Below are positions 26,236 to 35,320 of a stretch of 64,000 nt of DNA, piece by piece (the first letter of the stretch is position 1; the number at the start of each line of letters is the position of its first letter). The notes under the pieces were generated by a model. That model saw nothing but the letters and a program-made list of their open reading frames with translations. It ran no database searches and was not told the DNA's origin. The position numbers were made by a program, and so were the translations under genes. The stretch comes from Nocardioides_C sp963700955 (lineage in GTDB: Bacteria; Actinomycetota; Actinomycetes; Propionibacteriales; Nocardioidaceae): the NCBI GenBank assembly GCA_963700955.1, contig CAVOZH010000011.1:310001-374000 (forward strand), written 5' to 3'.

Positions 26236-27545
26236 GAGGTGCTCACGATCTGGTGCAGTGCTGCCCAGGTCTCCGCGATGGGCGTCGGGGCGTCGACGGG
26301 CTGGCGGAGGAAGTCGTTGATCCGCGGGATGAGCGCGAGGGCCAGGTCCGCGTCGGGGTCGCTGCCGGACGCGTACGCACCGATCTGCACCAGCTCGCGC
26401 ACGTCGCGGTGCGCCGCGAGCAGCCTGCGGAGAGTCGTGGCGTCGGCCAGCTGGGTGGCGTCGGTGACCGCGGGCGCGACACGAGAGATCGACTCGAGGA
26501 CGTCGATGCTCGGGAAGTGGCCGCTGGTCGCGAGCCGGCGGGACAGCACGACGTGGCCGTCGAGGATCGAGCGGACGGTGTCGCCGATCGGGTCCTGCAG
26601 GTCGTCGCCCTCGACGAGGACGGTGTAGAGCCCGGTGATGCTGCCGGTCGCCGCCGGGCCGCTGCGCTCGAGGAGCCGGGGCATGAGGCCGAAGACGCTC
26701 GGCGGGTAGCCGCGCGTCGTCGGAGGCTCGCCGGCGGAGAGCCCGATCTCCCGCTGCGCCATCGCGACCCGGGTGAGGCTGTCCATCATCAGCAGCACGT
26801 CCTGGCCGGTGTCGCGGAACCACTCGGCGATACGGGTGGCGACGAACGCGGCACGCAGGCGTACGACGGGCGGGGCGTCCGACGTGGCGACGACGACGAC
26901 CGAGCGGGCGAGCCCCTCGGGCCCGAGGTCGTTCTCGATGAACTCGCGGACCTCCCGCCCACGTTCGCCGACGAGCGCGATCACCGACACGGCCGCCTCG
27001 GTGCCACGGGCGATCATCGAGAGCAGCGTGGACTTGCCGACGCCGGAGCCGGCCATGATGCTCATGCGCTGCCCGCGGCCGCAGGGCACGAGCGCGTCCA
27101 GGGCGCGGACCCCGAGTCCCACCTGGCGGTCGACCCGGGCACGGCTGAGTGCGGGCGGGGCCTCGTTCTCGACAGGGACCATCGACATGCCGGTGAGGGC
27201 GGGACCGCCGTCGATGGGCCGGCCCAGACCGTCGAGGACCCTGCCTCGCAGCTCGGCACCGACCGGGATCGTCAACGGGCCGCCGGTGGCCGCGACAGGC
27301 GCGCCACGACGCAGGCCGTTGGTCGGGCCGAGCGGCATGCAGACCACACCTTCAGGGGTGCTCGCGACGACCTCGGCGGGCACCACACCTGAGTCGCCGC
27401 GGACCTCGACCAGGTCACCGACGGCGGTGTCGATCCCGCGGGCGAGCAGGTGCAGGCCCTTGAGCTCGACGAGCCGACCGTGGCGACGCGGGCGCGCTGC
27501 GTCGAAGGCGGCGTCGAGGCGTTCGGTCAGGATCGAGGCGGTCAT
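26232..27545 (-). CDS. fliI: flagellar export ATPase FliI
   Basis: The 437-residue ATPase powers chaperone release and substrate loading at the export gate. Walker A is AGSGVGKS (165-172); the Walker B region is QDVLLMMDSLTRVAMAQREIG, with the F1-like segments VIALVGERGREV and LVEGDDLQDPI. Length is normal. The ATG overlaps the fliH stop by four bases. Confidence 0.97.
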   Translation of the reverse strand: MTASILTERLDAAFDAARPRRHGRLVELKGLHLLARGIDTAVGDLVEVRGDSGVVPAEVVASTPEGVVCMPLGPTNGLRRGAPVAATGGPLTIPVGAELRGRVLDGLGRPIDGGPALTGMSMVPVENEAPPALSRARVDRQVGLGVRALDALVPCGRGQRMSIMAGSGVGKSTLLSMIARGTEAAVSVIALVGERGREVREFIENDLGPEGLARSVVVVATSDAPPVVRLRAAFVATRIAEWFRDTGQDVLLMMDSLTRVAMAQREIGLSAGEPPTTRGYPPSVFGLMPRLLERSGPAATGSITGLYTVLVEGDDLQDPIGDTVRSILDGHVVLSRRLATSGHFPSIDVLESISRVAPAVTDATQLADATTLRRLLAAHRDVRELVQIGAYASGSDPDADLALALIPRINDFLRQPVDAPTPIAETWAALHQIVSTS

Positions 27546-28246
27546 CGGGCGAGCACCTCCCGCACCCGCGCCAGCGCGCCGGCGATCGTGGCGTCGACCA
27601 GGGTCTCGTCGGTCTCGGCCACGGCGTCGCCTCGTGCGAGGCCTGCGTCGTCGACGACCGTGATGTCGCGTCCCTCGAGGGCTGCCGGGTCCAGCGCCGC
27701 CCGGTCGACGGGGTGCAGCCGCACGGTGGCGGAGACGTGTGGGTCCACCAGGGCCATCGCCCGGCGGAGCGCGTCGCCACCCGGGTCGGTCGCGGTGGCC
27801 ACCTCACGTCCGAGGATCGCGCGCGTGAGCTCGAGGGCCACCTCGACGGTCTGCCCGGCGAGCGCGTCGACGGCCTCGCCGAGCCGGGTGCGCGCCTGGT
27901 CGAGAACTGCGTCGAGGGCGGCCATGGCCTGCAGGTGCTCGGCGTTCCGGCGCGCCCGGTCGGCCTCGGCTGCTCGTCGTACCGCCTCGGCCTCCTCGGC
28001 GGCCTTCGCCATCGCGACGCGGCGACCCTCGGCCCAGCCGGTGGCGTACCCCTGGGCGCGGGCGGCCTGGTGCGAGCGCTCGGCGAGGCCGCCGAGGATC
28101 GCCTCCGTCACGGCGTCGCCGAGGACCCCGCCGGAACCGAGCCGCGTCCAGGCTCCCGAGCGCAGGTCGGTGGTGTGCGAGGGCGTGCCGAGGCTCTCGT
28201 CGGGGAGGTCGCGCGCGACGACGCCGTCAGAGGACGTACTCCTCAT
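27542..28246 (-). CDS. fliH: flagellar export ATPase regulator FliH
   Basis: The 234-residue protein has a variable N-terminus, a charged helical middle (residues ~65-125, Ala/Glu/Arg-rich) and a C-terminal domain with the FliH/YscL pattern ALELTRAILGREV and VRLHPVDRAAL. It tethers and inhibits FliI. The start lies 20 bases inside the end of fliG, typical of tight coupling in this operon. Confidence 0.88.
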   Translation of the reverse strand: MRSTSSDGVVARDLPDESLGTPSHTTDLRSGAWTRLGSGGVLGDAVTEAILGGLAERSHQAARAQGYATGWAEGRRVAMAKAAEEAEAVRRAAEADRARRNAEHLQAMAALDAVLDQARTRLGEAVDALAGQTVEVALELTRAILGREVATATDPGGDALRRAMALVDPHVSATVRLHPVDRAALDPAALEGRDITVVDDAGLARGDAVAETDETLVDATIAGALARVREVLAR

Positions 28247-29240
28247 CGGCGCCCCTCCTCACCGTGATCTCGCCCGACTCCTCGAGGGTCCGGATGAGGC
28301 GGATGAAGTTGACCTGGGCCTCCTCGACCTGCCGCAGCAGGACGGCACCGAGCAGCTCGACCTCCTCGAGGAGGTTCTCGGCGGCGCGCTCGGACATGTT
28401 CGTGGTGACCTTGGTGCGCACCTCGTCGCTGACCCCCTTGAGGGCCATCGCGAGCTCCGCGACCTCCACCTGCCGGAGCACGAGCTGCATGTCCTTGTCG
28501 TCGAGCAGGGTGATGTCCTCGAACATGAACATCCGGCTCTTGACCTCCTCGGCGAGCGCGGGGTCGCGCTGCTCGAGAGCCTCCACGATGAGCCGTTCGG
28601 TCGCCCGGTCGGAGCGGTTGATGATGTCGATGAGCGGCTCGAGGCCACCCACCGTGGAGAAGTCGGAAGGCTGGAGGACCGAGGAGGTCTTGCGCTCGAG
28701 CGCCACCTCCAGCGCGTGCAGCACCTCCGGCGAGGTGCGGTCCATCACGGCGATCCGGTGTGCGACGTCGGCCTGCCGCTCGGGGTCGAGGCCCGAGAGC
28801 ACCATCGTCGCGCGGTCGCTCGGCATGTGCGCGAGGATGACGGCGATGACCTGCGGGTGCTCGCCCGAGATGAACGAGAGCAGCTGTCGCGGGTCGGCCC
28901 GGTGCAGGAACTGGAAGGGCAGCTGGCGTCCCGCGGCCGCGAGCCGCTCCATGATCGAGTCCGCGCGCTCGCGGCCGAGTGACTCCTCGAGGAGGGCCCG
29001 GGCGAAGTCCGGGCCGCCGTTCAGGACGTTGGCCCGTGCCGTCGCGAGCTGGTGGAACTCCGTGATCACCGCGTCGGTCTCGTCTGCCCCGAGCGACTCG
29101 AGGCGGGAGATCTCCGACGAGACCGCCTCGACCTCGGACTCGCGGAGATGGCTGAGCACCTTCGAGGCGTTGTCCTGGCCGAGCTGCACGAGCAGGATCG
29201 CGGCCTTGCGGATGCCGGTCTCGTTCATCGTCACCGTCAT
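28227..29240 (-). CDS. fliG: flagellar motor switch protein FliG
   Basis: The 337-residue C-ring protein binds FliF and receives torque from MotA. The N-terminal domain (KAAILLVQLGQDNASKVLSHL), the middle EHPQ motif (SGEHPQVIAVILAHM, residues ~129) and the C-terminal charged torque helix (SRMFMFEDITLLDDKDMQLVLR) are all present. It starts two bases after fliF. Length is normal. Confidence 0.97.
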   Translation of the reverse strand: MTVTMNETGIRKAAILLVQLGQDNASKVLSHLRESEVEAVSSEISRLESLGADETDAVITEFHQLATARANVLNGGPDFARALLEESLGRERADSIMERLAAAGRQLPFQFLHRADPRQLLSFISGEHPQVIAVILAHMPSDRATMVLSGLDPERQADVAHRIAVMDRTSPEVLHALEVALERKTSSVLQPSDFSTVGGLEPLIDIINRSDRATERLIVEALEQRDPALAEEVKSRMFMFEDITLLDDKDMQLVLRQVEVAELAMALKGVSDEVRTKVTTNMSERAAENLLEEVELLGAVLLRQVEEAQVNFIRLIRTLEESGEITVRRGADEEYVL

Positions 29241-29242
29241 CG

Positions 29243-30850
29243 TCAGCCCCTGCTGTCCACGAGCCAGCCGCGCAGCAGCTGCGCCACCTCTTCGGGCTGC
29301 CGCTCGACCATGGCGGCGATCTCGTCCCGCGCGGCGGCACGCAGGTTCGCCTGGTCGATGACGGCCGGGTCCAGCTCGAGCGGCGCCGGTGCCGGCATGA
29401 CAGGGACGAGCTGGGTCTGGTCGATGGCGTCGCGGCGGCGGATCTGCTCGACGACGTAGCTCGCCGCCTCGTCGCGGAGCTTGGCGCGCTTGCGGCTGCG
29501 CATCCAGGCGGCGAAGAACAGGCCGGCGATCACGAGCACGAGCGCCGCTGTCTTGAGCATGCTCATCAGGGCCGCTCGGTCGTCGGCGGCCTTGGCCGAG
29601 GCGATGGCCTTGGCGGCCGCCTCCTGGGAGGTGCGGTCGAAGGCCATCGAGGTGACCTCGACCGTGTCGCCGCGTGTGGTGTCGATGCCGAGACCGGAGC
29701 TGACCAGCGACTTGACCTCGGCGGGCGTGACGTTGCCGGCGGCGTCCTGGTCGAGCACGATCCCGACGTGCAGGCTGTCGACCGTGCCGGGCGCCGCCTC
29801 ACGCTGCTCGGTGGTCTCACCGACCGCGTTGTCGGCGGTGCGCTGCTCCTTGCGGTAGTTCGTGGGGTCGCCCTTGCGGCCGTTGCCGGCGGTCGGGTCG
29901 AGCTGACCGTCCGGGCCCACGACACCGCCCACGCCCGGCGTACCGGGGGCGGTGTAGGTCTCGGTCAGCGTCGTGTCGGAGAGCGGCACCGCCTTGGGGT
30001 CGGTGAAGTAGCGCTTGGTGTTCGTGGTGGTCTTGTCGAAGTTCAGGTCCGCGGTGACCTGGACCGCGGTGTTGCCCGGGCCGAGGACCTTGTCGAGCAT
30101 GCCCTGGACGGAGCCGCTCATCTTGTCCTCGAAGGCCTTCACCTGCTGCGACCGCGTGTCGGCTGCCGTGTCGAAGCCGTCCCCGGAGGTGGTCAGCACC
30201 TTGCCGGTCGAGTCGGCGACGGTGACCTGCTTGGGGTCGAGGCCCTCGACGCTCGAGGCGACGAGGTGGACCACGGCCTGCACCTGCTCCGGGGTGAGCG
30301 AGTCACCGGGCCGGGTCTGCACCAGCACGGAGGCGGTGCTCGGCTTCTCCTCCTCGGAGAACAGCTCCTTCTGCGGGAGTGCGAGGTGGACCACCGCTGT
30401 GTCCACCGGGTCGAGCGCCTCGATGGTCTTCTGGAGCTCGCCCTCCATCGCGCGCTTGTAGCCGGTCTCCTCCTGGAACTGGGAGGTGGAGAGGTCCTGC
30501 TTGTCGAGGATCGCGTAGCCGCTCGACCCCTCGCTCGGGAGGCCCTCGCCGCTCAGCCGGATGCGCTCGTCGTACACCTCCGCCCGCGGGACGAGGATCG
30601 TCGCGCCGCCGTCGGAGAGCTGGTACGGCGTGCCCGCCGCCTCCAGCTCGTCGACGATCGCGGAGGCGTCGGCGGCGGCGACGTTGGTGAAGAGCGGCGC
30701 GTACGACGGGGTGGAGGCCCACCGGAACACGAAGAAGGCGGCGAACAGGATCGCCACACCTCCCACGACCGCGACCGTCTTCTGGCCGGCGGTGAAGGAG
30801 GCGAAGGTGCGCTGGAGGGCCTGGAAGCGGCCGGTGATCTGGTCGCGCAT
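29243..30850 (-). CDS. fliF: flagellar MS-ring protein FliF
   Basis: The 535-residue protein builds the MS ring, the base of the flagellum. It has membrane helices near residues 25-43 and 438-458, a periplasm-side YscJ-like domain between them (PLFTNVAAADASAIVDEL, HLALPQKELFSEEEKPSTAS), and a cytosolic C-terminus that binds FliG. The ATG overlaps the fliE stop as TGATG. Confidence 0.97.
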   Translation of the reverse strand: MRDQITGRFQALQRTFASFTAGQKTVAVVGGVAILFAAFFVFRWASTPSYAPLFTNVAAADASAIVDELEAAGTPYQLSDGGATILVPRAEVYDERIRLSGEGLPSEGSSGYAILDKQDLSTSQFQEETGYKRAMEGELQKTIEALDPVDTAVVHLALPQKELFSEEEKPSTASVLVQTRPGDSLTPEQVQAVVHLVASSVEGLDPKQVTVADSTGKVLTTSGDGFDTAADTRSQQVKAFEDKMSGSVQGMLDKVLGPGNTAVQVTADLNFDKTTTNTKRYFTDPKAVPLSDTTLTETYTAPGTPGVGGVVGPDGQLDPTAGNGRKGDPTNYRKEQRTADNAVGETTEQREAAPGTVDSLHVGIVLDQDAAGNVTPAEVKSLVSSGLGIDTTRGDTVEVTSMAFDRTSQEAAAKAIASAKAADDRAALMSMLKTAALVLVIAGLFFAAWMRSRKRAKLRDEAASYVVEQIRRRDAIDQTQLVPVMPAPAPLELDPAVIDQANLRAAARDEIAAMVERQPEEVAQLLRGWLVDSRG

Positions 30851-31191
30851 CAGATCGAGATCCTCATGATCTCCTGGAAGGCCTCGAGCGCCTTGTTACG
30901 GACGGCCGTCGTCAGCTGCGTGCTCACGGCAGCCTCCGTCGCGGTGATCGTGTAGTCGTGGATCTGCGACAGGTCGCCGGTGGCCGCCTGCACCGCGAGC
31001 GAGTCGGCGCGGTCGTGCAGCCCCTCGAGGCGCTCGAGGCCGGTGGACAGCATCTTCGTGAAGTCGAGCCCCTGGGCGGCGCCGACGGGTGCCGTGCCGG
31101 CGGTCGCGCTCGCGGCCGGAGCCGCGGTCGACGCCAGCGTCGGCGCGACGAACGGCAGGAAACCTGTGGGGTCGATCGCGGGGATGCTCAT
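30850..31191 (-). CDS. fliE: flagellar MS ring-rod junction protein FliE
   Basis: The 113-residue protein has a variable Ala/Pro-rich first 40 residues and the conserved C-terminal region (LDFTKMLSTGLERLEGLHDRA, TATEAAVSTQLTTAVRNKALEAFQEIMRI by its ends). It joins the MS ring to the rod. Placement flgB-flgC-fliE-fliF is canonical. The ATG overlaps the flgC stop by four bases. Confidence 0.95.
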   Translation of the reverse strand: MSIPAIDPTGFLPFVAPTLASTAAPAASATAGTAPVGAAQGLDFTKMLSTGLERLEGLHDRADSLAVQAATGDLSQIHDYTITATEAAVSTQLTTAVRNKALEAFQEIMRISI

Positions 31192-31583
31192 GAGCTGCGC
31201 CCGATCGAGAGTGCCGAGGAGTAGACGTCCTGGGCGTTCTTGATCACTTCGGCCTGTGCCTGGAACCCGCGCTGGGCCATGATCAGCTGGCTCATCTGGC
31301 TCGCCATGTCCACGTCGGGCATGCGCACGTAGCCGTTCGCGTCCGCGAGCGGGTTCTCCGGGTCGTGGACCATCCGGCCCTCGGGGTCGCCCAGCGCGAT
31401 GCCGGAGACCCGGACACCACCCTCGGGAACCGCGTCCGCCATCACGAACTGCGCCTGGAAGGCGGCCTGGTCGGTCGGCCGTGCGGTGTTCACGTTCGCG
31501 ATGTTGTGCGAGAGCGCGTCGAGCCAGGTCTGGTGGGTGGTCAGGCTGCTACCGGCGATGCCGAGGATCTCGAAGGCACTCAT
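31188..31583 (-). CDS. flgC: flagellar proximal rod protein FlgC
   Basis: The 131-residue rod protein has the N-terminal motif LDALSHNIANVNTARPTDQAA and C-terminal VDMASQMSQLIMAQRGFQAQ. I chose the ATG at 31583, which overlaps the flgB stop as TGATG; a GTG one codon upstream is also possible. Confidence 0.95.
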   Translation of the reverse strand: MSAFEILGIAGSSLTTHQTWLDALSHNIANVNTARPTDQAAFQAQFVMADAVPEGGVRVSGIALGDPEGRMVHDPENPLADANGYVRMPDVDMASQMSQLIMAQRGFQAQAEVIKNAQDVYSSALSIGRSS

Positions 31584-31942
31584 CACATGCCGCCGATCGC
31601 GGTGGTGACCAGCGAGTAGCGGTCACCGACGGCGCGGGTGAGCAGCTGGTACTGGAAGACCGACTGCATCGCGGTCATCGTCTCCCCGGCGAGGTCGACG
31701 TTGTTCCCGTTGACACCCGCGGGTGCCGACGAGACGCCGGTGGCAGGAACGACGTCCGGCTCGGTCATCTCTCCGTCGGCAAGGGCCGACCGGAGTGAGC
31801 TCTCGAAGTCGACGGTGGCCGCCCGGAAGCCGGGGGTGTCCATGTTCGCGATGTTGTCCGCCGCGACACGTTGCCGCATCGCCAGCCCGTCGAGCGCGCT
31901 GCCGAGGGCAGCCGCAACAGAATCAGTGGCAGAGACCAGCAT
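31583..31942 (-). CDS. flgB: flagellar proximal rod protein FlgB
   Basis: The 119-residue rod protein has the signature RQRVAADNIANMDTPGFRA near residue 24 and a conserved C-terminal helix. It is the first gene of the long basal-body operon, starting 73 bases after the -10 element of a sigma-28-type promoter, with CAGGAG upstream of the ATG. Confidence 0.95.
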   Translation of the reverse strand: MLVSATDSVAAALGSALDGLAMRQRVAADNIANMDTPGFRAATVDFESSLRSALADGEMTEPDVVPATGVSSAPAGVNGNNVDLAGETMTAMQSVFQYQLLTRAVGDRYSLVTTAIGGM

Positions 31943-32015
31943 GCTCAGTTGCTCCTGGGAGTACGTGGGCTGCCGATCCGTCGGCGGAGTGCGAGCGATC
32001 CCTGCTCAGGAGGTT

Positions 32016-32043
32016 GATTCGGCCGCGCCCCGGGCGACCTGAG
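32016..32043 (-). promoter_or_regulatory. sigma-28-type promoter of the flgB basal-body operon
   Basis: Minus strand: CTCAGGTCGCC, then GCCGAATC, with TCAG-N15-GCCGAA spacing. The first 11 bases are the same as those upstream of fliC. In enteric bacteria this early operon is not FliA-dependent, so its presence here is unusual. Confidence 0.8.
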
Positions 32044-32099
32044 GAAATCCGGACATTTTGCTCCCCGGCCTTGCGTGTCGCCGGCCGGCCGGACGGCGT

Positions 32100-32441
32100 T
32101 CAGGCGGTGATGTCCAGGTAGACCGGGCTCGGATCGCGGTGGGCCGTCGACATCCGCGAGGTCAGCTCGGCCTGCCGGCGAAGCGCGATCGCAGCGTCGG
32201 CGGTGACCCGCATGAGCTGCTGCTGGCGGTGGTGCAGGGCCAGCGCGCGGGTGCGGAGGTCCACGGGCATCGGGCCGTCGAGGGCCGGTGGGGCCCACGG
32301 GGCGAGCGTCGTACCGCCGTCCGGGGCCCGGCCACGCAGGAGACGCTCGGTCTCGTCGAGACTCAGCTCCAGCTCGTCGAGCGCAGCCGCCCACGCCGAG
32401 GCCCAGTCGGCCTCGGTGTCGTGGGCGGGCGCCTCGTCCAT
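32100..32441 (-). CDS. FliT-like small flagellar protein
   Basis: The 113-residue acidic, helical protein has no clear motif. It sits nine bases after fliS in the unit fliD-fliS, where FliT (the FliD chaperone) is encoded in many bacteria, and its size and helical content fit. I infer a FliT-type role from position; sequence similarity cannot be judged by eye. Confidence 0.7.
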   Translation of the reverse strand: MDEAPAHDTEADWASAWAAALDELELSLDETERLLRGRAPDGGTTLAPWAPPALDGPMPVDLRTRALALHHRQQQLMRVTADAAIALRRQAELTSRMSTAHRDPSPVYLDITA

Positions 32442-32449
32442 CGCAGGGG

Positions 32450-32827
32450 TCAGCCGACGGCCAGGGAGGCCAGAGCGGCCTCACGCCAGGCGTCGGCGAG
32501 CGGCGTGACGATCCCGAGGCAGGACTCGGTGATCTCGACGTTGCGCTCGACGTTCGCGCGGACGAGCTCGGTGTGCAGGAAACCGTAGATCGAGGCGAGC
32601 TGGTCCGCGCCGGCCCACACGTCGAGGCGGAGGGAGGAGCTCAGCTCGAGCACGATCTCCTGCGCGTGGATCAGCTGCTGGCTTGCGGCCGGGAAGTCGC
32701 CGGCCTTCTGCGCCTCGACGGCGCGCTGGAGGTCGAGGACCAGCCGGTCGTAGAGCATCACCAGGAGCCGCGAGGGGTTCGCGGTGCTCACCATCTGGCC
32801 GACGTAGGCGGCGCGTGGGTTGTTCAT
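32450..32827 (-). CDS. fliS: flagellin export chaperone FliS
   Basis: The 125-residue helical chaperone has the family features RAAYVGQMVSTANPSRLLVM and LYDRLVLDLQRA at the N-terminus. It keeps flagellin unfolded for export. It begins 16 bases after fliD and precedes the FliT-like gene. Confidence 0.95.
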   Translation of the reverse strand: MNNPRAAYVGQMVSTANPSRLLVMLYDRLVLDLQRAVEAQKAGDFPAASQQLIHAQEIVLELSSSLRLDVWAGADQLASIYGFLHTELVRANVERNVEITESCLGIVTPLADAWREAALASLAVG

Positions 32828-32843
32828 CTCTGGTCCTCTTCTC

Positions 32844-34253
32844 CTAGCCCTTGCTCATCGACGGCAGGGAGCCGATCTGGCCGGCGAGCCAGGACGACTG
32901 GCTCTGGAGCTTGCCGAGCGCGGTCTCGAGGGCGGTGTACTGCCGCTGCAGGGTGGTCTGACGGGCAGCGAGCCGGACGTCCCAGTCGGCGATGTCGTCC
33001 TCCATGCCCTTGATCCCGGACTGACGGCTCTTGATCGCCTGGGTGACCGTGCCGTCCAGGGAGTCGCTGAAGGACTTGCCGAGCGACTCGAGGTTCGCCG
33101 CGAACGCCGGAACCGGGGCCGGCGCTGTGGGGTCCGGCGCCGCGAACTTCGCGGCCGTGCCTGTGGGGTCGGCCGTGTAAGCGGCCTTGAACTTGTCCGC
33201 GTCGAAGACGAGCCTGCCCGAGCGGTCGGTCTGGATGCCGTACGGCGCGAGCGACTGCTGGTTGATCCCTCCGGAGACGGACTCGAGCAGCTGGTTGCGG
33301 ATCGTCCGGAGCGTGCTGTCACCCGCGAGGAGGCCGGCCTTCTTCGACACCGGGTCGTACGCCGTCTGGGTGTCGATCTCGCCGAGCGCGGCGTTGACCG
33401 CGTCGACCATCGCCTTGACCGAGTCGGACAATGACGCGACGTCCCGCTCCACGGTGATCGTCGCCGACGTTCCCTGCGCACCGACGCTCAGGGTGACGTC
33501 CACCCCCGGCATGAGGTCGGTGATCGTGTTGGAACGAGAGCTCAGCGGGGTGGTCTGACCGTCGAGAAGGATCTCGGCATCGGTCCCGACCGGGGGCGGA
33601 GCGGCGGGATCTTCTCCCATGAACGCAACCGGGCTCGGAAGCGGCGTGGTCGGGGCGGCCGGATCGAACTGCGTGAAGGTGAAGCCCGACTGACTGCCGG
33701 TCACCGTCGAAGACACCTGGAGCTGGTACGTCGGGGTCCCGTTGACGTCACCGACCTTGACCAGGGTCGCTCTCACACCCTGCTTCCGGTTGATCTCGTC
33801 GGTGATCGCCTGCATCGTCCCGTCGCCGGTGCTGATCGTCTCGGAAGGGCGCCCGTCGGCATAGGTGATCTCGTAGCTCAGGTTCGCGCCCATCACCTTC
33901 GTGGCCGCAGCCCCAGTGGTCGGGAAGCTCTCGCGCGCGCTGGTCGCCAACGAGTTCACCGTGAACGAGAGCGAGGTCGCGCTCGCGCCGGAGTCGGCCG
34001 TCACGAGCACCTTGTCGTTGTCGCTCGTCGCCTTGCTCGGGCTCCAGGCGGTGGTCTTCGCAAGCTCGGCTGCCTTGGTCCTGATCCCGGCCAGCTTCGT
34101 ATTGAGGCCCTGGAGCGCGGTGACGACCTTCTGCTCCGTCGAGAGCCTGCTCTTGAGCATGGTCTGCGGGCGAGCCTCCAGCTGCATGAGCTGGCTGATG
34201 ATCGTGGCGGTGTCGAGGCCGCTGACGAGCCCGCCGATGCTGGCATTGGCCAT
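32844..34253 (-). CDS. fliD: flagellar filament cap protein FliD
   Basis: The 469-residue filament cap has the conserved N-terminus (ISQLMQLEARPQTMLKSRLS, residues ~19-38) and C-terminal helical region (LAARQTTLQRQYTALE). Start ATG at 34253 has GGAGGAG upstream; longer in-frame sequence is low complexity. No sigma-28-type element was found in the 162-bp gap before it, so it may depend on read-through from fliC past the hairpin or on another promoter. Confidence 0.95.
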   Translation of the reverse strand: MANASIGGLVSGLDTATIISQLMQLEARPQTMLKSRLSTEQKVVTALQGLNTKLAGIRTKAAELAKTTAWSPSKATSDNDKVLVTADSGASATSLSFTVNSLATSARESFPTTGAAATKVMGANLSYEITYADGRPSETISTGDGTMQAITDEINRKQGVRATLVKVGDVNGTPTYQLQVSSTVTGSQSGFTFTQFDPAAPTTPLPSPVAFMGEDPAAPPPVGTDAEILLDGQTTPLSSRSNTITDLMPGVDVTLSVGAQGTSATITVERDVASLSDSVKAMVDAVNAALGEIDTQTAYDPVSKKAGLLAGDSTLRTIRNQLLESVSGGINQQSLAPYGIQTDRSGRLVFDADKFKAAYTADPTGTAAKFAAPDPTAPAPVPAFAANLESLGKSFSDSLDGTVTQAIKSRQSGIKGMEDDIADWDVRLAARQTTLQRQYTALETALGKLQSQSSWLAGQIGSLPSMSKG

Positions 34254-34310
34254 CTGCGTTCTCCTCCAGGACTCTCCCCGACCGTCGTCCGGGGGTTGAT
34301 CGGTGGTGTC

Positions 34311-34347
34311 CGGTGGGAGCGGGAGGGTTTCGTTCCCGCTCCCACCG
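34311..34347 (-). terminator. 14-bp hairpin between fliC and fliD
   Basis: Arms 34311-34324 and 34334-34347 (CGGTGGGAGCGGGA and its complement) with a 9-base loop. It starts 68 bases after the fliC stop. There is no U-tract, so it may be a leaky terminator that lets some fliC transcripts run into fliD. Confidence 0.65.
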
Positions 34348-34415
34348 GAGGTGCGAGGCGGCGGAGGTGTACTTGGGGGCACCTTCGCCGTCAAGCGGTC
34401 AGTGACGAGGGGTCA

Positions 34416-35231
34416 TCACTGGAGCAGGCGAAGCACGCCCTGCGGGGCCTGGTTGGCCTGGGCGAGCATCGCGGTGCCGGCCTGCGACAGGATCTGCGAG
34501 CGGGTGAACTCCACCATCTCGGAGGCCATGTCGGTGTCGCGGATCCGGCTCTCCGAGGCGGACAGGTTCTCCACCGACACGTTCAGCGAGTTGATCGTGT
34601 GCTCGAGGCGGTTCTGCGAGGCGCCGAGGCCCGCGCGAGCGGTGGAGACGGCCTTGATCTGGGCGTCCGCGGTGGTGATGCCGGTCGCCGCCGCCGTTGT
34701 CACGTCGATGGTCTTGACCGCGTCCGCGACAGCCTGGATGTCGGCGAGGTTCACCGTCAGCGTGTCACCCGAGTTGCTACCCACCTGGAAGGTGAGCGAG
34801 GCGGTGTTTCCGTCGAGCAGCTTGGTGCCGTTGAAGTCCGTCCGCTTGGCGACGTCGTCCAGAGCCGAACCGAGCTCGGTGATCTCGGACTGGATTGCCC
34901 CGAGCGAGTCGGCGTTGTTGCTGCCCGCGTTCGCGGCCTGGACCGAGAGGTCCCGGACGCGCTGAAGGATCGAGTGCACCTCGGTGAGCGCACCTTCAGC
35001 GGTCTGCACGACGCTGACGCCGTCCTGGGCGTTGCGGACGGCGACCTTGAGTCCGCCGACCTGCGAGCGCAGGCCCTCGGAGATCGCGAGGCCGGCAGCG
35101 TCGTCAGCCGCACGGTTGATGCGGAAACCGCTGGACAGCTTCTCCAGCGACTTCGCCATCTGACCGTCGGTGACCGACAGGTTGCGGTACGAGTTCATCG
35201 CCGCGATGTTCTGGTTGATACGAAGACCCAT
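34416..35231 (-). CDS. fliC: flagellin
   Basis: The 271-residue filament subunit has typical D0/D1 ends: GLRINQNIAAMNSYRNL at the N-terminus, INRAADDAAGLAISEGLR near residue 49, and SRIRDTDMASEMVEFTRSQIL near the C-terminus. The short central region means a compact flagellin without a large exposed domain, like Bacillus Hag. The ATG at 35231 sits seven bases after GGAGGA; a second ATG two codons upstream is too close to it. A strong sigma-28-type promoter and two likely CsrA sites lie upstream. Confidence 0.96.
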   Translation of the reverse strand: MGLRINQNIAAMNSYRNLSVTDGQMAKSLEKLSSGFRINRAADDAAGLAISEGLRSQVGGLKVAVRNAQDGVSVVQTAEGALTEVHSILQRVRDLSVQAANAGSNNADSLGAIQSEITELGSALDDVAKRTDFNGTKLLDGNTASLTFQVGSNSGDTLTVNLADIQAVADAVKTIDVTTAAATGITTADAQIKAVSTARAGLGASQNRLEHTINSLNVSVENLSASESRIRDTDMASEMVEFTRSQILSQAGTAMLAQANQAPQGVLRLLQ

Positions 35232-35234
35232 GAT

Positions 35235-35281
35235 CATTTCCTCCCTGAGTGGGTCGAGCGACGGTCCGTCCTTGGTCCGTC
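35235..35281 (-). promoter_or_regulatory. probable CsrA-binding leader of fliC
   Basis: On the minus strand a hairpin (GACGG and CCGTC arms, 35277-35281 and 35260-35264) exposes CAAGGACGG in its 12-base loop, and the ribosome site itself reads AGGGAGGAAATG (35235-35246). Two GGA sites, one in a loop and one over the ribosome site, is the layout of the Bacillus hag leader bound by CsrA. csrA and fliW are 4.5 kb away in this locus. Confidence 0.6.
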
Positions 35282-35289
35282 AGCGACTG

Positions 35290-35317
35290 AGATCGGCCGC
35301 CGGGTCGGCGACCTGAG
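35290..35317 (-). promoter_or_regulatory. sigma-28-type promoter of fliC
   Basis: Minus strand: CTCAGGTCGCC, then GCCGATCT, with TCAG-N15-GCCGAT spacing. Predicted transcription start is near 35283, giving a leader of about 52 bases. Confidence 0.9.
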
Positions 35318-35320
35318 GTT

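Noticed and set aside
34254..34415. A sigma-28 promoter for fliD
   Set aside because: ACCGATCA occurs on the minus strand, but the -35 position holds TCCC, so the motif is not met.
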